Below are positions 55,468 through 64,000 of a stretch of DNA of 64,000 nt, one piece after another. The notes below the pieces were generated by a model. It searched no databases. It was not told where the DNA came from and was given only the letters and a program-made list of their open reading frames with translations. Each line of letters starts with the position of its first letter. Positions within the stretch are counted from its first letter, which is position 1. Origin of the DNA: Pratylenchus scribneri (lineage: Eukaryota; Nematoda; Chromadorea; Rhabditida; Pratylenchidae); contig JAQSEB010000006.1 of assembly GCA_030063045.1 (NCBI GenBank), forward strand, positions 62,001 through 126,000. The letters are read 5' to 3'. A program made the translations under genes and the position numbers.

Positions 55468-58020
55468 TTATTCTTCGCTGTTGGACATTTGCATTTCGGC
55501 CAAATGAACACTTCGGCATTGCGGGCGGGGGCATTCCCTCAAGTCCATCAAAGCAATTCGGCGAGGATGCATTGGGCATGGGCTGCAATAGTGGAAAAAA
55601 TTAGGGATTAATTTTCTCTTTTTAATGTTTAAATAATCCATATTTTCTCGTTGATATTTCCCAAAATTAATCTAAATTTAAATTTGATCATTCTAATCCA
55701 AGGCATTCAAAAATGCGTTTTTCTATAAATAATTTTATTGGCAATTTTCTGCCCTTCAAAATGATCAATTCTTATCACAAAATGACTCTGAATAAATTCA
55801 ATTTTCCCATGAATGAAAAAAAAGTGGCAAATCAATAGGCCAAAATTGGGCAGTTTCCCCCATTTTTGGTCATAACATTCTGGCAATAAATTGAATTTTG
55901 GATCATTTGATATTAAAATTTGCATTAGAGAAAGAGTTAAAATATGGAATGAAAAGTTTTACAAATAAATTGGTTCATTGGTGAGAAATTGACCAAAATT
56001 TGTGTAGGAATCTATTCGATGGGGATGGGACCAAAAAAAGTTAGTTCAAATTGGCACTAAAACAAGTTCAATTTATTGTTTCAAAAATGATTTAATAATC
56101 CCGAAAATTTGTTCCTTGCCTGAGCACTCGGCCCATCAAATCATTGCCGCATCGTCGGCACACCACCAATGCCATTGGGCGTTCACAAATACATTTACAT
56201 TGTTGAATGGTAGAGGCAGAAGCAGATGATGGATTCTGAAGAACAATTCAATATTTGACCCATTCTTTTGGCCATATCTCAAGAATGAAGCAACCAATTT
56301 TGGAATGCGATATGCCATTTGAAAGCCCTAAATGTCCTCTACAATTTGGCCATTTTAAATTTTTATAAATTCCAGGCTTCCAAAAAGTTACATGTCTTTG
56401 AGTGGAATAAACCCGAATATTTGTTTGTTGGAGTAAAATCCGCTTATTTTAAAAATTATTTTAACATTTCAAAAAAACAAATTAGAAAAGCCACTTTTTA
56501 GAGGACATTTAGGGTTTTTAAAATGGCATATCGCCTCCCCTTACTGCCTTTAAAAACACTTCCATTTTAGTGGATGCATTGCACCCACATTCCAAAAATT
56601 AGAAGAAACAAGCGTTTGAAAGAAGAAGAAACTGTCAGAAAACGCTTGAAAGAAGATGGAAACAGTCGGGGAAATGAGCATTTATGTGCATTTGATTTAA
56701 GCAAATTGCAGATGCGTTGGAAGTGCACAAAATTGTCCCCATTTCGCAGCTCTTTCCGAGCAAATAATGATTGAGACTATATGCCTCGATGAACAACCCG
56801 CTATGGTCTATTTTTTCTTAATCAAACCGTCGATTTACTATACAATTTAAAGCCACTGATCGTCTGCTGCATCCACCATAATTGGTGTGTCTAATCTGCT
56901 GTTAATCCGGATTAACAGATTAGAAACAAACAAATTTAGAACGAAGCAGACGATCAGTGGCCTTTAAATGGTATAATAAATCGACCGTTTGATTATAGGA
57001 AAATAGGCCATAGCCGGCTGTTCATCGGTGGATAGAAACAATCATTATCTCCTCGGAAAGAGTTGCGAAATGGAGACAATTTTGTGCCCTTCCAACGCAT
57101 CTGCAATTTGCTTAAATCAAATGCACATAAATGTTCATTTCCCCGACTGTTCCCAATTCCCATCTTCTTTCAAGCGCTCTTCTTCTTCTAAGCGCTTTTT
57201 TTTCTATTTTCGTTCTAATTTTTGGAATGTGGTTGCAAATGCACCTACTTAAATGGAAGAGGCAGTAAGTGGAGGCGATATGCCATTTGAGAGCCCTAAA
57301 TGTCCTCTAAAAAGTAGTTTTTGAAATATTAAAATAATTCGTAAAATAAGCGGCTTTTCCTCCAACAAACAAATATTCGGGTTTATTCCACTCAAAGACA
57401 TGTAACTTTTGTAAAGTTTGGATTTTATAAAATTTAAAATGGCCAAATTGTAGAGGACACTTTTGGCTTTCAAATGGCATTTGGCCTTCCCAGATTGGCA
57501 ATTGCCTCGCTGAGTTATGGCCAAAAACTAAAGGAGATTCTCAAGCAGTACACAAGAAGATTTTAATGTAAAATATTTCCCCAAAAATAAGCTCAAAAAA
57601 TATCTAATAAGTCCAAAAAAGAACTAAAATATCTAATTAGACATTATTCTCCTCTAAAATCACTTCAAAACCCGGATCTTATAAAATTTAAAGTAGCCAA
57701 ATTTTAGAGGACACTTTCGGCTTTCAAATGGCATATCGCCTTCTCAGATTGGCAATTGCCTCGTTGAGATATGGCCAAAACAATGGCCCAAGAAATAATG
57801 AATTGTTCTTTACCGGTTGCTGAATTTGATGGCCATAATTTGGGGGAATATTTGACGATTGGCGACTTGGCTTTTGGATGGGAATAACCATTGCGGATGA
57901 TGAAGGGGGGCCACCAGCAGCACCCGTAGAGATAGATTGGGGGCAAAACATTTTTTCGGGTTCGGCTGGAAGAATGAATGGAAGGTTTTTCGGGAAGAAT
58001 AAATGCATTAAAATGTCCAC
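55468..58020 (-). CDS. Small Cys-rich zinc-ribbon-like protein
   Basis: Three minus-strand exons (58020-57814, 56235-56120, 55582-55468) give 145 aa. The N-terminal exon is low-complexity and Pro/Ser-rich (ISTGAAGGPPSSSAMVIPIQ). The C-terminal domain has an ordered Cys/His set: QCKCICERPMALVVCRRCGN in exon 2, then SPCPMHPRRIALMDLRECPR and PQC in exon 3, ending EMQMSNSEE. The spacing (CxCxC...CxxC...CPxH...C..xC) suggests a treble-clef or ribbon zinc domain like that of small uncharacterised metazoan proteins. That comparison is from memory, and the function is unknown. The exon 2-3 intron uses a GC donor (CTCAG|GCAAGG), required for the frame. The first ATG is uncertain; a second in-frame Met (MFCPQ) is possible. 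Intron 1 holds the long palindrome 56530-57285 and two family A elements. Confidence 0.7.
56260..56535. repeat. Family A element at the left shoulder of the palindrome
   Basis: Starts CCATTCTTTTGGCCATATCT, contains AGCCCTAAATGTCCTCTACA, and ends GAGGACATTTAGGG then AAATGGCATATCGCC. Confidence 0.85.
56530..57285. repeat. ~750-bp near-perfect palindrome
   Basis: The centre is GTTAATCC|GGATTAAC at 56901-56916. Outward, both arms read in mirror order: AGCAGACGATCAGTGGC, ATTTATTATACCA/TCGACGGTTTGATT, CGGAAAGAG, TTCCAACGCATCTGCAATTT, TAAATCAAATGCACATAAAT, CTTTCAAGCG. Each arm is about 370 bp with few differences, mostly small indels. The arms meet family A sequence on both sides. Confidence 0.92.
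57265..57535. repeat. Family A element at the right shoulder of the palindrome
   Basis: Contains GGCGATATGCCATTTGAGAG and AAATGTCCTCTAAAAAG at the left, and GCCTCGCTGAGTTATGGCCA at the right. Confidence 0.83.
57655..57790. repeat. Partial family A element
   Basis: Only the right half is present (GAGGACACTTTCGGCTTTCA to TTGAGATATGGCCAAAACAA). It lies just downstream of the first exon of the zinc-ribbon-like gene. Confidence 0.8.
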
Positions 58021-59112
58021 TTGAGTGGTGGTTGGATTTTTGCGGAAAATCGATTGAACGAAAAAATTTGGTGGATGGGGGAAAGGTGTGTTTTATGGTT
58101 GTAATTGTAAATGAATTAAGGCACCCGCCAGTTTTTTCGGATTTCCCATTCCTAATTCCTGATTTTCTCATATTTTTTCGTCCTTTATCCTCTGACTGAG
58201 CTAGAATAATAGAGAAAGGTGATATGGCAAATTTCAAATAGTCTTTAAATTTTCGTGTTGATTTTATTCTACCGAAAAAGGGAAAGCGGTTTTGGTGAAG
58301 ACATCCTATAGACTAAAAATGGGCAAAGCTATGTCAAAAGTGGCAGCCAGAAGGTGAAAATTTCCCTTGTAAATTAGCATGGGATAAGGGATAAGCGGGA
58401 ATCATGGATTTTCTGTGGGATTTTTGTTCATATCCTCCGAGCGTTTTCTCAATTAGACGTTAGCCCTATGTTTTTCGATGAATTTGGGAGTATTTTTTTG
58501 CAAATAATTGGAAGGGACATATAAACAGCAGCAAAACAGATCAATTGGGAATGATGCAAAGAGCAACAAAGAATGGGGCGATGACAAATATAAATGAATG
58601 TACGGACCGAATGAATGAATGGGAGAAGGTGGTCGATGGTTTTGGGGTTCGCCTCCACCCCGCCCCACCGAATGCACACATTTTGGAGTCCGTACTCCGT
58701 ACTCCGATTAAATGTGGAATAAATTCATCCTAGATTAGGGAAGACGGAACAGTGAAAAAATGAGTACCAACATTTGTGTATAACCGCATTAGTTTCCCGA
58801 ATGTTTGTTGGAGGAAAAGCCGATTATTTTGCAAATTATTTTAACATTTCAAAAAACAAATTAGAATTGTCCACTTTTTAGAGGGCATTTATGGCTTTCA
58901 AATGGCATTACGCCTTCCTGAATTGGTTGCTTCCTTCTCGAGATATGGCCAAAAAATATCCAAATAGTCAATTGGGTTTCAAAAAATTTTTATAATTGTA
59001 AAAATAAATGTGTTTATGATGAATGAATTAATTTGCTTTTAATCATCATTTGTGTTTTTTTGCTCATTTTGTTCCCCTCTTCTTTATTCACTTCTTATTT
59101 CCTCCATTTTCG
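58021..59112. other. Intergenic region
   Basis: Holds a partial family A element at 58800-58955 (AGCCGATTATTTTGCAAATT to TCGAGATATGGCCAAAAAAT) and a fragment near 58275 related to the 43070-43450 units. No gene was recognised. The minus-strand ORF at 57704-58237 overlaps the zinc-ribbon-like first exon in another frame. Confidence 0.5.
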
Positions 59113-60977
59113 CTAAAATTTGGTGCCACTAAAAGCGAAGAACACCAATGGGAAGAAGGCCGATGCCAAGAACGAAGCCAATGCCGAAAGAAGCACAATG
59201 CCTCCACTGCCGATGGTCATTGCCGAATTACACAAGTTGGATTCGCATGTTTTGCAATTGCAATCGGCAGTTAAAATCCAAAACTTGCAAAAATCATAGT
59301 CGCTGCTGCATTCACGACGTTCTGGAAGAAGACAAAATTAAAATTAAAATTTTAATCATTAATAATATTGATTTTTTAATTTTGATGACCTATTTCTTAT
59401 TTTCAGCAATTTTTATAAATATTGTTTTTGAGCATTTTTTTGTCTCATATTTTTTAATTTTTAAATATTTTAGCATAATTTTCGAGGAAAAATTCATAAA
59501 AAAAATTTAAAAATAGTTATTTTTAGGGTTGGCCGACACTTGCGGACGAAACGGTCTGGAGCCGATGGTGGTAAAGATGTTGTGGAATTGTTTATAGAAT
59601 ATTATTAGGCATAAAATTAGCTACAAAATGACATCAAAAGGTTTGGTCAATGTTGAATATTCACCGAATTATGGCCAAAAACTAATGATTTAATTAAATT
59701 TGCGATTTTGATGGTTTTTTGGCCATAACCCGGTGAATATTCAACATAGACCAAACCTTTTGATATCATTTTGTAGCTAATTTTATGCCTAATAATATGC
59801 TATAAACAATGGCACTCCAGCTTTATCACTTTCGGCTCCAGACCATTTCGTCCGCAAGTGTCGGCCAACCCATAAAATATACATTTTATTTTTTTTTTAA
59901 TTGATGAAAAAACATAAAAATCTATTCATAAATCGTCAATTTCCGATTGATTTTTGTTGTAGGAATTTGTCAAATTTTTTGGAACTTACCAAGGTAGTTC
60001 CCGTAATACTTGTAGGCCTTGTCGGTCTTCTCAATCGGGCATTTCACATGCACACAAAATTCGCCCTGTTTGCACATGCTCTGGTTCACAAATTTCGAGC
60101 CAATCTTTTGATTAAAGCATTTCAGACCTGGACAGGAAAAAAATGCTCTATTTAAATAAAAATGCAAAAATCCTACCGGTGTTGGTCAAATTAGCAGTTG
60201 AAGAAGCACGGGGTCCCTCCGCAATGTCCGTTGTGTTTCGTCGGCCACCACCACCACCTAAAAATGGGAAAAAATTATTGTAATAAATTTTTGGAATTCT
60301 TATTTATTTGGCGAAAACGCAATTGAAAATGTCGTAAATGTTTATCGGTTTGATCTAGGCAAATAAATCTTATATAATCAATCAATCAATTTAGTCGAGA
60401 TGCATTATTTGATTGTATTTTGGTTTAGGTTTAACCAAATTCTAACTTAGTTTTGAATCATTAAACCAAAATGTGGTCTAAACCGTTTAAAACCCTTTAA
60501 TTGTTGACCAAACCAAAATGTGGTTTAAACCGTTTAAAACCCTTTAATTGTTGACCAAACCATAACCAAATTATATACCATTCAATGCGTCCTACCCCAA
60601 ATTTTCCATATTTTTGAGGGATTGAAAAATAATTTTCTATGTGGAATTAAAAGAGCATAGTATACGGTATTTAGAGTTGACCAATCCAGCTAACTAAATC
60701 ACCCTTTCTCTTCCTAATCCCTCTCTCTCACCTTACCTCTTACCAAGAATGTCAAATTTTGTTTTTTTTTTTAATCTTTCCCCACCTGCTGCTGTGGGCC
60801 CGGGCGTAGAAATGGTGGGGGCCTCGGACCAAACAAATGCAAAAGCCAGCATGGCCAGCAGCAGGAGGAATGCAATTGGAAGCGGGTTGGACCTGAAAAT
60901 TTTTCAATTTATTCACATGGGCCAAAAAACAAAAAGTGGGGGGGGGGGGGGGGAGATTATGGTTAGCATACTTACAT
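59113..60977 (-). CDS. Ly6/three-finger-like secreted protein with GPI-type C-terminus
   Basis: Exons 60977-60976 (first two bases of ATG), 60892-60786, 60257-60177, 60127-59990 and 59321-59113 join in phase into 178 aa. The start codon is split: AT, a GTAAGT intron, then G. A signal peptide follows (NPLPIAFLLLLAMLAFAFVW). A Gly/Ser/Thr-rich linker (GGGGRRNTTDIAEGPRASST) leads to a Cys-rich domain: LKCFNQKIG, SMCKQGEFCVHVKCPIE, then ECSSDYDFC and CNCKTCESNLCNSA. The terminal C-x(4)-CN with a following hydrophobic tail (GIVLLSALASFLASAFFPLV) is typical of Ly6/uPAR-like GPI-anchored proteins. Intron 4 holds a family D foldback element, and intron 2 holds a family B element. Cell-surface location is inferred. 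The domain call is moderate because Cys spacing was judged by eye. Confidence 0.75.
59527..59873. repeat. Family D foldback element (Ly6-like gene intron)
   Basis: Near-perfect terminal inverted repeats of about 40 bp: GGGTTGGCCGACACTTGCGG then ACGAAACGGTCTGGAGCCGA, and the inverse ending CAAGTGTCGGCCAACCC. Inner arms pair around ATTCACCGAATTATGGCC. This is the best-preserved copy of the family. No clear target duplication is visible. Confidence 0.9.
60340..60600. repeat. Family B foldback element
   Basis: Centre with two units of GTTTAAAACCCTTTAATTGT, right arm ATACCATTCAATGCGTCCTA. It is intronic in the Ly6-like gene. Confidence 0.78.
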
Positions 60978-62675
60978 TGTGCCACAAGCAATGGCAAAAA
61001 CAGTAGAAAAATTGATAATTTGAAAATTGTCAAGCTAAAAATTATGATTTAAGGATTGATTGAAAATGGTGGAAAATTTAAGCGCGATTGATAGGGACAA
61101 ATCTGGGTGATGTAATGAGACTGATGGATGAGATGACCGATTTCTGACTACTATTTGTGAATGCCAAACTATATGGGATGAATTTTTGTTTGTAGTTGGC
61201 CGCCATTTTTTCCATCGAAAAGTAGAAGGAGAAAAGTATTTTTTGTCGACAAAATTGGGGTTTTTTCCAGTTTTTTGAATATAACTTTTTTGTGCTTGAA
61301 CCTAGACATCCAAACCATTTAGCCATTTTATAGAGCTCATCGAGACGCGTCGATTGAGGTGTAAAGTTATTTGGGGCTCGAGAGCTGGGCCTTATTAGCC
61401 GGTGGCCTAATAAATCCCCAAATTGCCTAATGAAGTGGATTGAAAATATGGAAGACACAGAAGGTCTTCGAAAATCGAACACATTGTGGGTAAAAGAAGC
61501 AGGCTTAAAAGTGGTTTGGGGCTAAACATGATTCATTTGGAGGCAGCACAGGACACATTTGGAGATTGGAATTTTTGATAAATTTTTTTTTCTAATTTTA
61601 AAGGGAAAAATGATTTTAATTTTGCTGATTGTGTAAATAATTTATTCGGTTTTTGATATGAAATTATATAAATGTTCCTCTAGCGCAAATCGGAAAAACT
61701 TTTTAAATGGTTTTACCCCAATGAACATTTGTATAAGCAAAAAAATAAATAAAAATTTCTAATGATTCTCCTTTTGAATCATCCGCTACGGAACAAATTT
61801 TTGTTTAGTCCATCAGTCACTGATGAATGCCTGTGGATAAATCTCGCCATTTTGCTTTTCCCAGTCAACAAAAAAGCCCGTCAATTCGGTTAGGAAAAAT
61901 TATTAATAAAAGTGACGAATTCATTCAAAAAAAAGGGTAATGGAAGGGAGGATTGGTGGGCAAAATGGGATTGGCAAATGGATGGGTGAATCAGCAATGG
62001 TTGTGGCCTCCTAAAACCAAATTTTTTGACCTAAACAAATTCAAATCCAGTGAATTATTTTTTACATGGTTAAAGGAAATCAAGGTCTCATGTATAGAGA
62101 GAGAAGATAGGCTAAAAGAATAGACATTATACATTATTCCGAAAAGAACAATTGGGTACTGCAGAGTGCAGATTGAGTTTTTATGGCCATTCTTTAAGCC
62201 ATATCTCAAGAAGGAAGCAAACGAATTCAGGAAGGCGATATGCCATTTGGAAGCCCTAAATGTCATCTAAAATGTGGCCAATTCTAATTGTTATATGCCT
62301 CAGGTTAAATGGCCTATCTCCTTCTTCTTTTACTATTTACTACCGTAATATACAAAGAGAGAATGGCACCTTCCTTTCAGACAAGCGCCCAGCAGCAAAA
62401 TGTGCCCTTGGGCATCAATCAATTATAATTCAAGTGAAGAGTGGATCCATCATAATATAATACCTCTCATTTACCTTCTTGATTACCATATTCCACCAAA
62501 AGGGAAGAAGATTGGGGTGGGCTCATGTTATAAGAGTTAAGGGACAATTCAAAAATTGTACCCTGCTGGTTTAAAAATGCTTATAATGAAAATAAATGTG
62601 AATATGATGAAATTAATTTACTCTTTACTTTACATTATTCATTTGAGATTCTGCTCATTTTTATTCTTTCCTTCG
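60978..62675. other. Intergenic region
   Basis: No gene recognised. A family B arm fragment is at 61310-61365 (AGCTCATCGAGACGCGTCGA) and a family A fragment at 62180-62290 (GGAAGGCGATATGCCATTTG). The minus-strand ORF 61078-61482 has no domain. Confidence 0.5.
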
Positions 62676-63867
62676 TTATTCTCTTCCTTCTGCCTCCATT
62701 TTTGCCAACATTTGATGCCAAAATCGGAGAATGCCGAGTGGAAGACCAATGCCAAGAATGGAGCCAATGACAAGGAAAAACAAATGTTGAGGATGACAAC
62801 GAACAATGGACTATAAATATAAATGGATATTTACAGTACTATATAAATTTTTATGATTTTAAAAGTGATGATCCCTAAAGGCAAATTCAGAGATTCAGAA
62901 AGTAATAAAAATGAAAAGGAAGGGGGAAACTAATGAATTTCACTTGAAAAATTGAAGGGCAAAATTATTTGAACCAAAAAAAAACAAACATACGGAATAG
63001 TCCCAAGGAAGATGACCAGTGCTGCGCGGGCCCCGGGCCCCGGCTCCGGGGCCAGCCCCGGGGCTGGGGCCGGGGCCGGGGCTGAAATCCTAAAAACCCG
63101 GGGCTCGGGGCCGGGGCTGGGGCCGACTTTTTGAGGGTCGGGGCCGGCCCCGGGCCGGCCCCGAGTTTAACAAAAATTATGGTCATTATTTTGATTTTGA
63201 AGGGTTAAATTATATTTTTTGAAAATGAAATAATGGAAATATCGTTATATTTCGAGGATAGATAGCTAAAAATTAAAAATACATTAAATAATTTAATAAT
63301 TTTTACAAAATTTCTTTGATTTTTAAGAATTTTTCAAAATTTTGAAGCCAAAAAATTTTTTTTGCTATTTGTCCGGGGCCGGCCCCGGGGCAGCCCCGGG
63401 GCTGGGGCCGGGGCCAGATGTTAAGCTCCGGGGCTGGGGCCGGGGCCGGGGCCAAAATTCTGAAAAGCCGGGGCCCGGGGCCGGGGCTGGGGCTCAAAAT
63501 AGCTGACGCGCAGCACTGAAGATGACAAGGCCTATCGGGAATTTGGGCAATTTTAGCAAGGAAAAAGGAAGACTGGTCCATTTTTTCTGGTAAAAGTTGG
63601 TCCAACTGTGAATTTTAAGAGAAAAAATTAATTAAAATGCTATATTTCGACCTGGATTGGAACGGTCCGATCCACGGCAGCTTGGCCAAGCCAAACCCAA
63701 TTTTGACCAACACGATCAGCCCCAATTTCCCATAATTCCAACAAATGTTCATCTTCAAATTGTGGGGATGGAGGGCAATTACCGGTGGCTGATTTTCGGA
63801 GGAAGGCGAATTGAATGGCAAAAATGCCTTCCGACAAGCAGGCCTTGCCCAGAATTAAAACTTGATC
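62676..63867 (-). CDS. 3' end of an unrecognised single-pass membrane protein, exon interrupted by a TIR element
   Basis: Family not recognised; the 5' part lies beyond the window or was missed. Three exons were seen. 63867-63652 is 72 codons (FEDEHLLELWEIGADRVGQN, then WVWLGQAAVDRTVPIQ). The middle exon is split by the element at 63017-63518. The last exon, 62810-62676, is 45 codons and contains HLFFLVIGSILGIGLPLGIL, a membrane helix, followed by a charged tail ending EAEGRE. With the element and one duplication left out, the middle exon (63605-63519 plus 63008-62994) is exactly 34 codons with standard splice sites and phase 0 on both sides. As it stands the reading frame runs into the element and stops at 63303. 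Another open frame exists in the last exon (SLSLAPFLALVFHSAF), so the C-terminal frame is not certain. Confidence 0.5.
63017..63518. mobile_element. hAT-like element filled with GGGGCC repeats, inside a coding exon
   Basis: Termini CAGTGCTGCGCG and CGCGCAGCACTG are perfect 12-bp inverted repeats with a perfect 8-bp duplication AAGATGAC (63009-63016 and 63519-63526). Both ends are arrays of GGGGCCGGGGCTGG-like words. The AT-rich middle has no transposase. It is the most GC-rich part of the window. Confidence 0.93.
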
Positions 63868-63931
63868 CTGTATGATAAATGGATTTGGATTAATTTTACA
63901 TATTGAATGCACTTAAAAACCAGAATCATAA

Positions 63932-64000
63932 AATTAAAAACAGAATAGGGGAAAACACAAAAAATCAGAATAGGGGAAAAAATCAGAATTAAAAACAGAA
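63932..64000. repeat. Start of an AATCAGAATAGGGG minisatellite at the window edge
   Basis: Units of AAAAACAGAATAGGGGAAAA and CACAAAAAATCAGAAT belong to the same satellite family as 2488-3190 and 7893-8226. The array is cut by the window end. Confidence 0.85.

Noticed and set aside
57704..58237. 177-codon minus-strand ORF as a separate gene
   Set aside because: Overlaps the zinc-ribbon-like first exon in another frame, ends inside a family A fragment and has no domain-like sequence.
63303..63605. Pro/Ala/Gly-rich ORF as a proline-rich protein
   Set aside because: It is read-through from the interrupted exon into the GGGGCC array of the TIR element.

Overview
This is a eukaryotic nuclear window, almost certainly from a nematode. 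It is AT-rich and its genes are cut into small exons by short introns, some only about 46-50 bp. Three gene families point to nematodes: an EAT-4-type vesicular glutamate transporter, a transthyretin-like secreted protein and a serpentine chemoreceptor-like 7TM protein. Most single-frame ORFs longer than 100 codons are repeat arrays or intron read-through. The real genes had to be assembled exon by exon from homology and splice sites.

Layout. Minus-strand block at 1.7-15 kb: a MATH-BTB (SPOP/BATH-like) gene, the 3' half of a UDP-glucose pyrophosphorylase gene whose 5' exons are missing, and a Q-rich Mediator subunit MED15 gene. Plus-strand block at 16-30 kb: BCL7, CDC45, ISD11/LYRM4 and a 7TM receptor. 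BCL7, CDC45 and ISD11 give complete reading frames across all their exons (183, 647 and 96 aa). CDC45 and ISD11 are only about 250 bp apart. At 31-42 kb an 11-kb eat-4 (VGLUT) gene lies on the minus strand with repeat-stuffed introns. At 42-48 kb there is a repeat-rich interval holding two large minisatellites, poly-G tracts and a series of GC-rich hairpins. At 48.4-49.4 kb there is a plus-strand orphan gene. At 50-64 kb a minus-strand run carries a transthyretin-like protein, a small cysteine-rich secreted protein, a small zinc-ribbon-like protein, a Ly6-like GPI-type protein and the 3' end of an unrecognised membrane protein that runs off the window.

Repeats. Four dispersed foldback families sit mainly in introns and are listed as A-D. 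About a dozen minisatellites are present and several share the core CAAAACACA. The most striking class is a set of short elements with hAT-like termini (CAGxGxTG or TAGAxxTCGG). Five of them have perfect 8-bp target-site duplications, and each is filled with its own different simple-sequence word. One of these interrupts a coding exon. A second oddity is a family of perfect or near-perfect GC-rich mini-hairpins that share the tip GCCGC-G(C/A)A-GCGGC and cluster around the orphan gene. A third is a palindrome of about 750 bp inside an intron.

The conserved genes are unrelated core functions: transcription (MED15, BCL7), replication (CDC45), Fe-S assembly (ISD11), sugar-nucleotide metabolism (UGP) and glutamatergic transmission (EAT-4). 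All family calls come from recognising protein motifs by eye. No database search was run.
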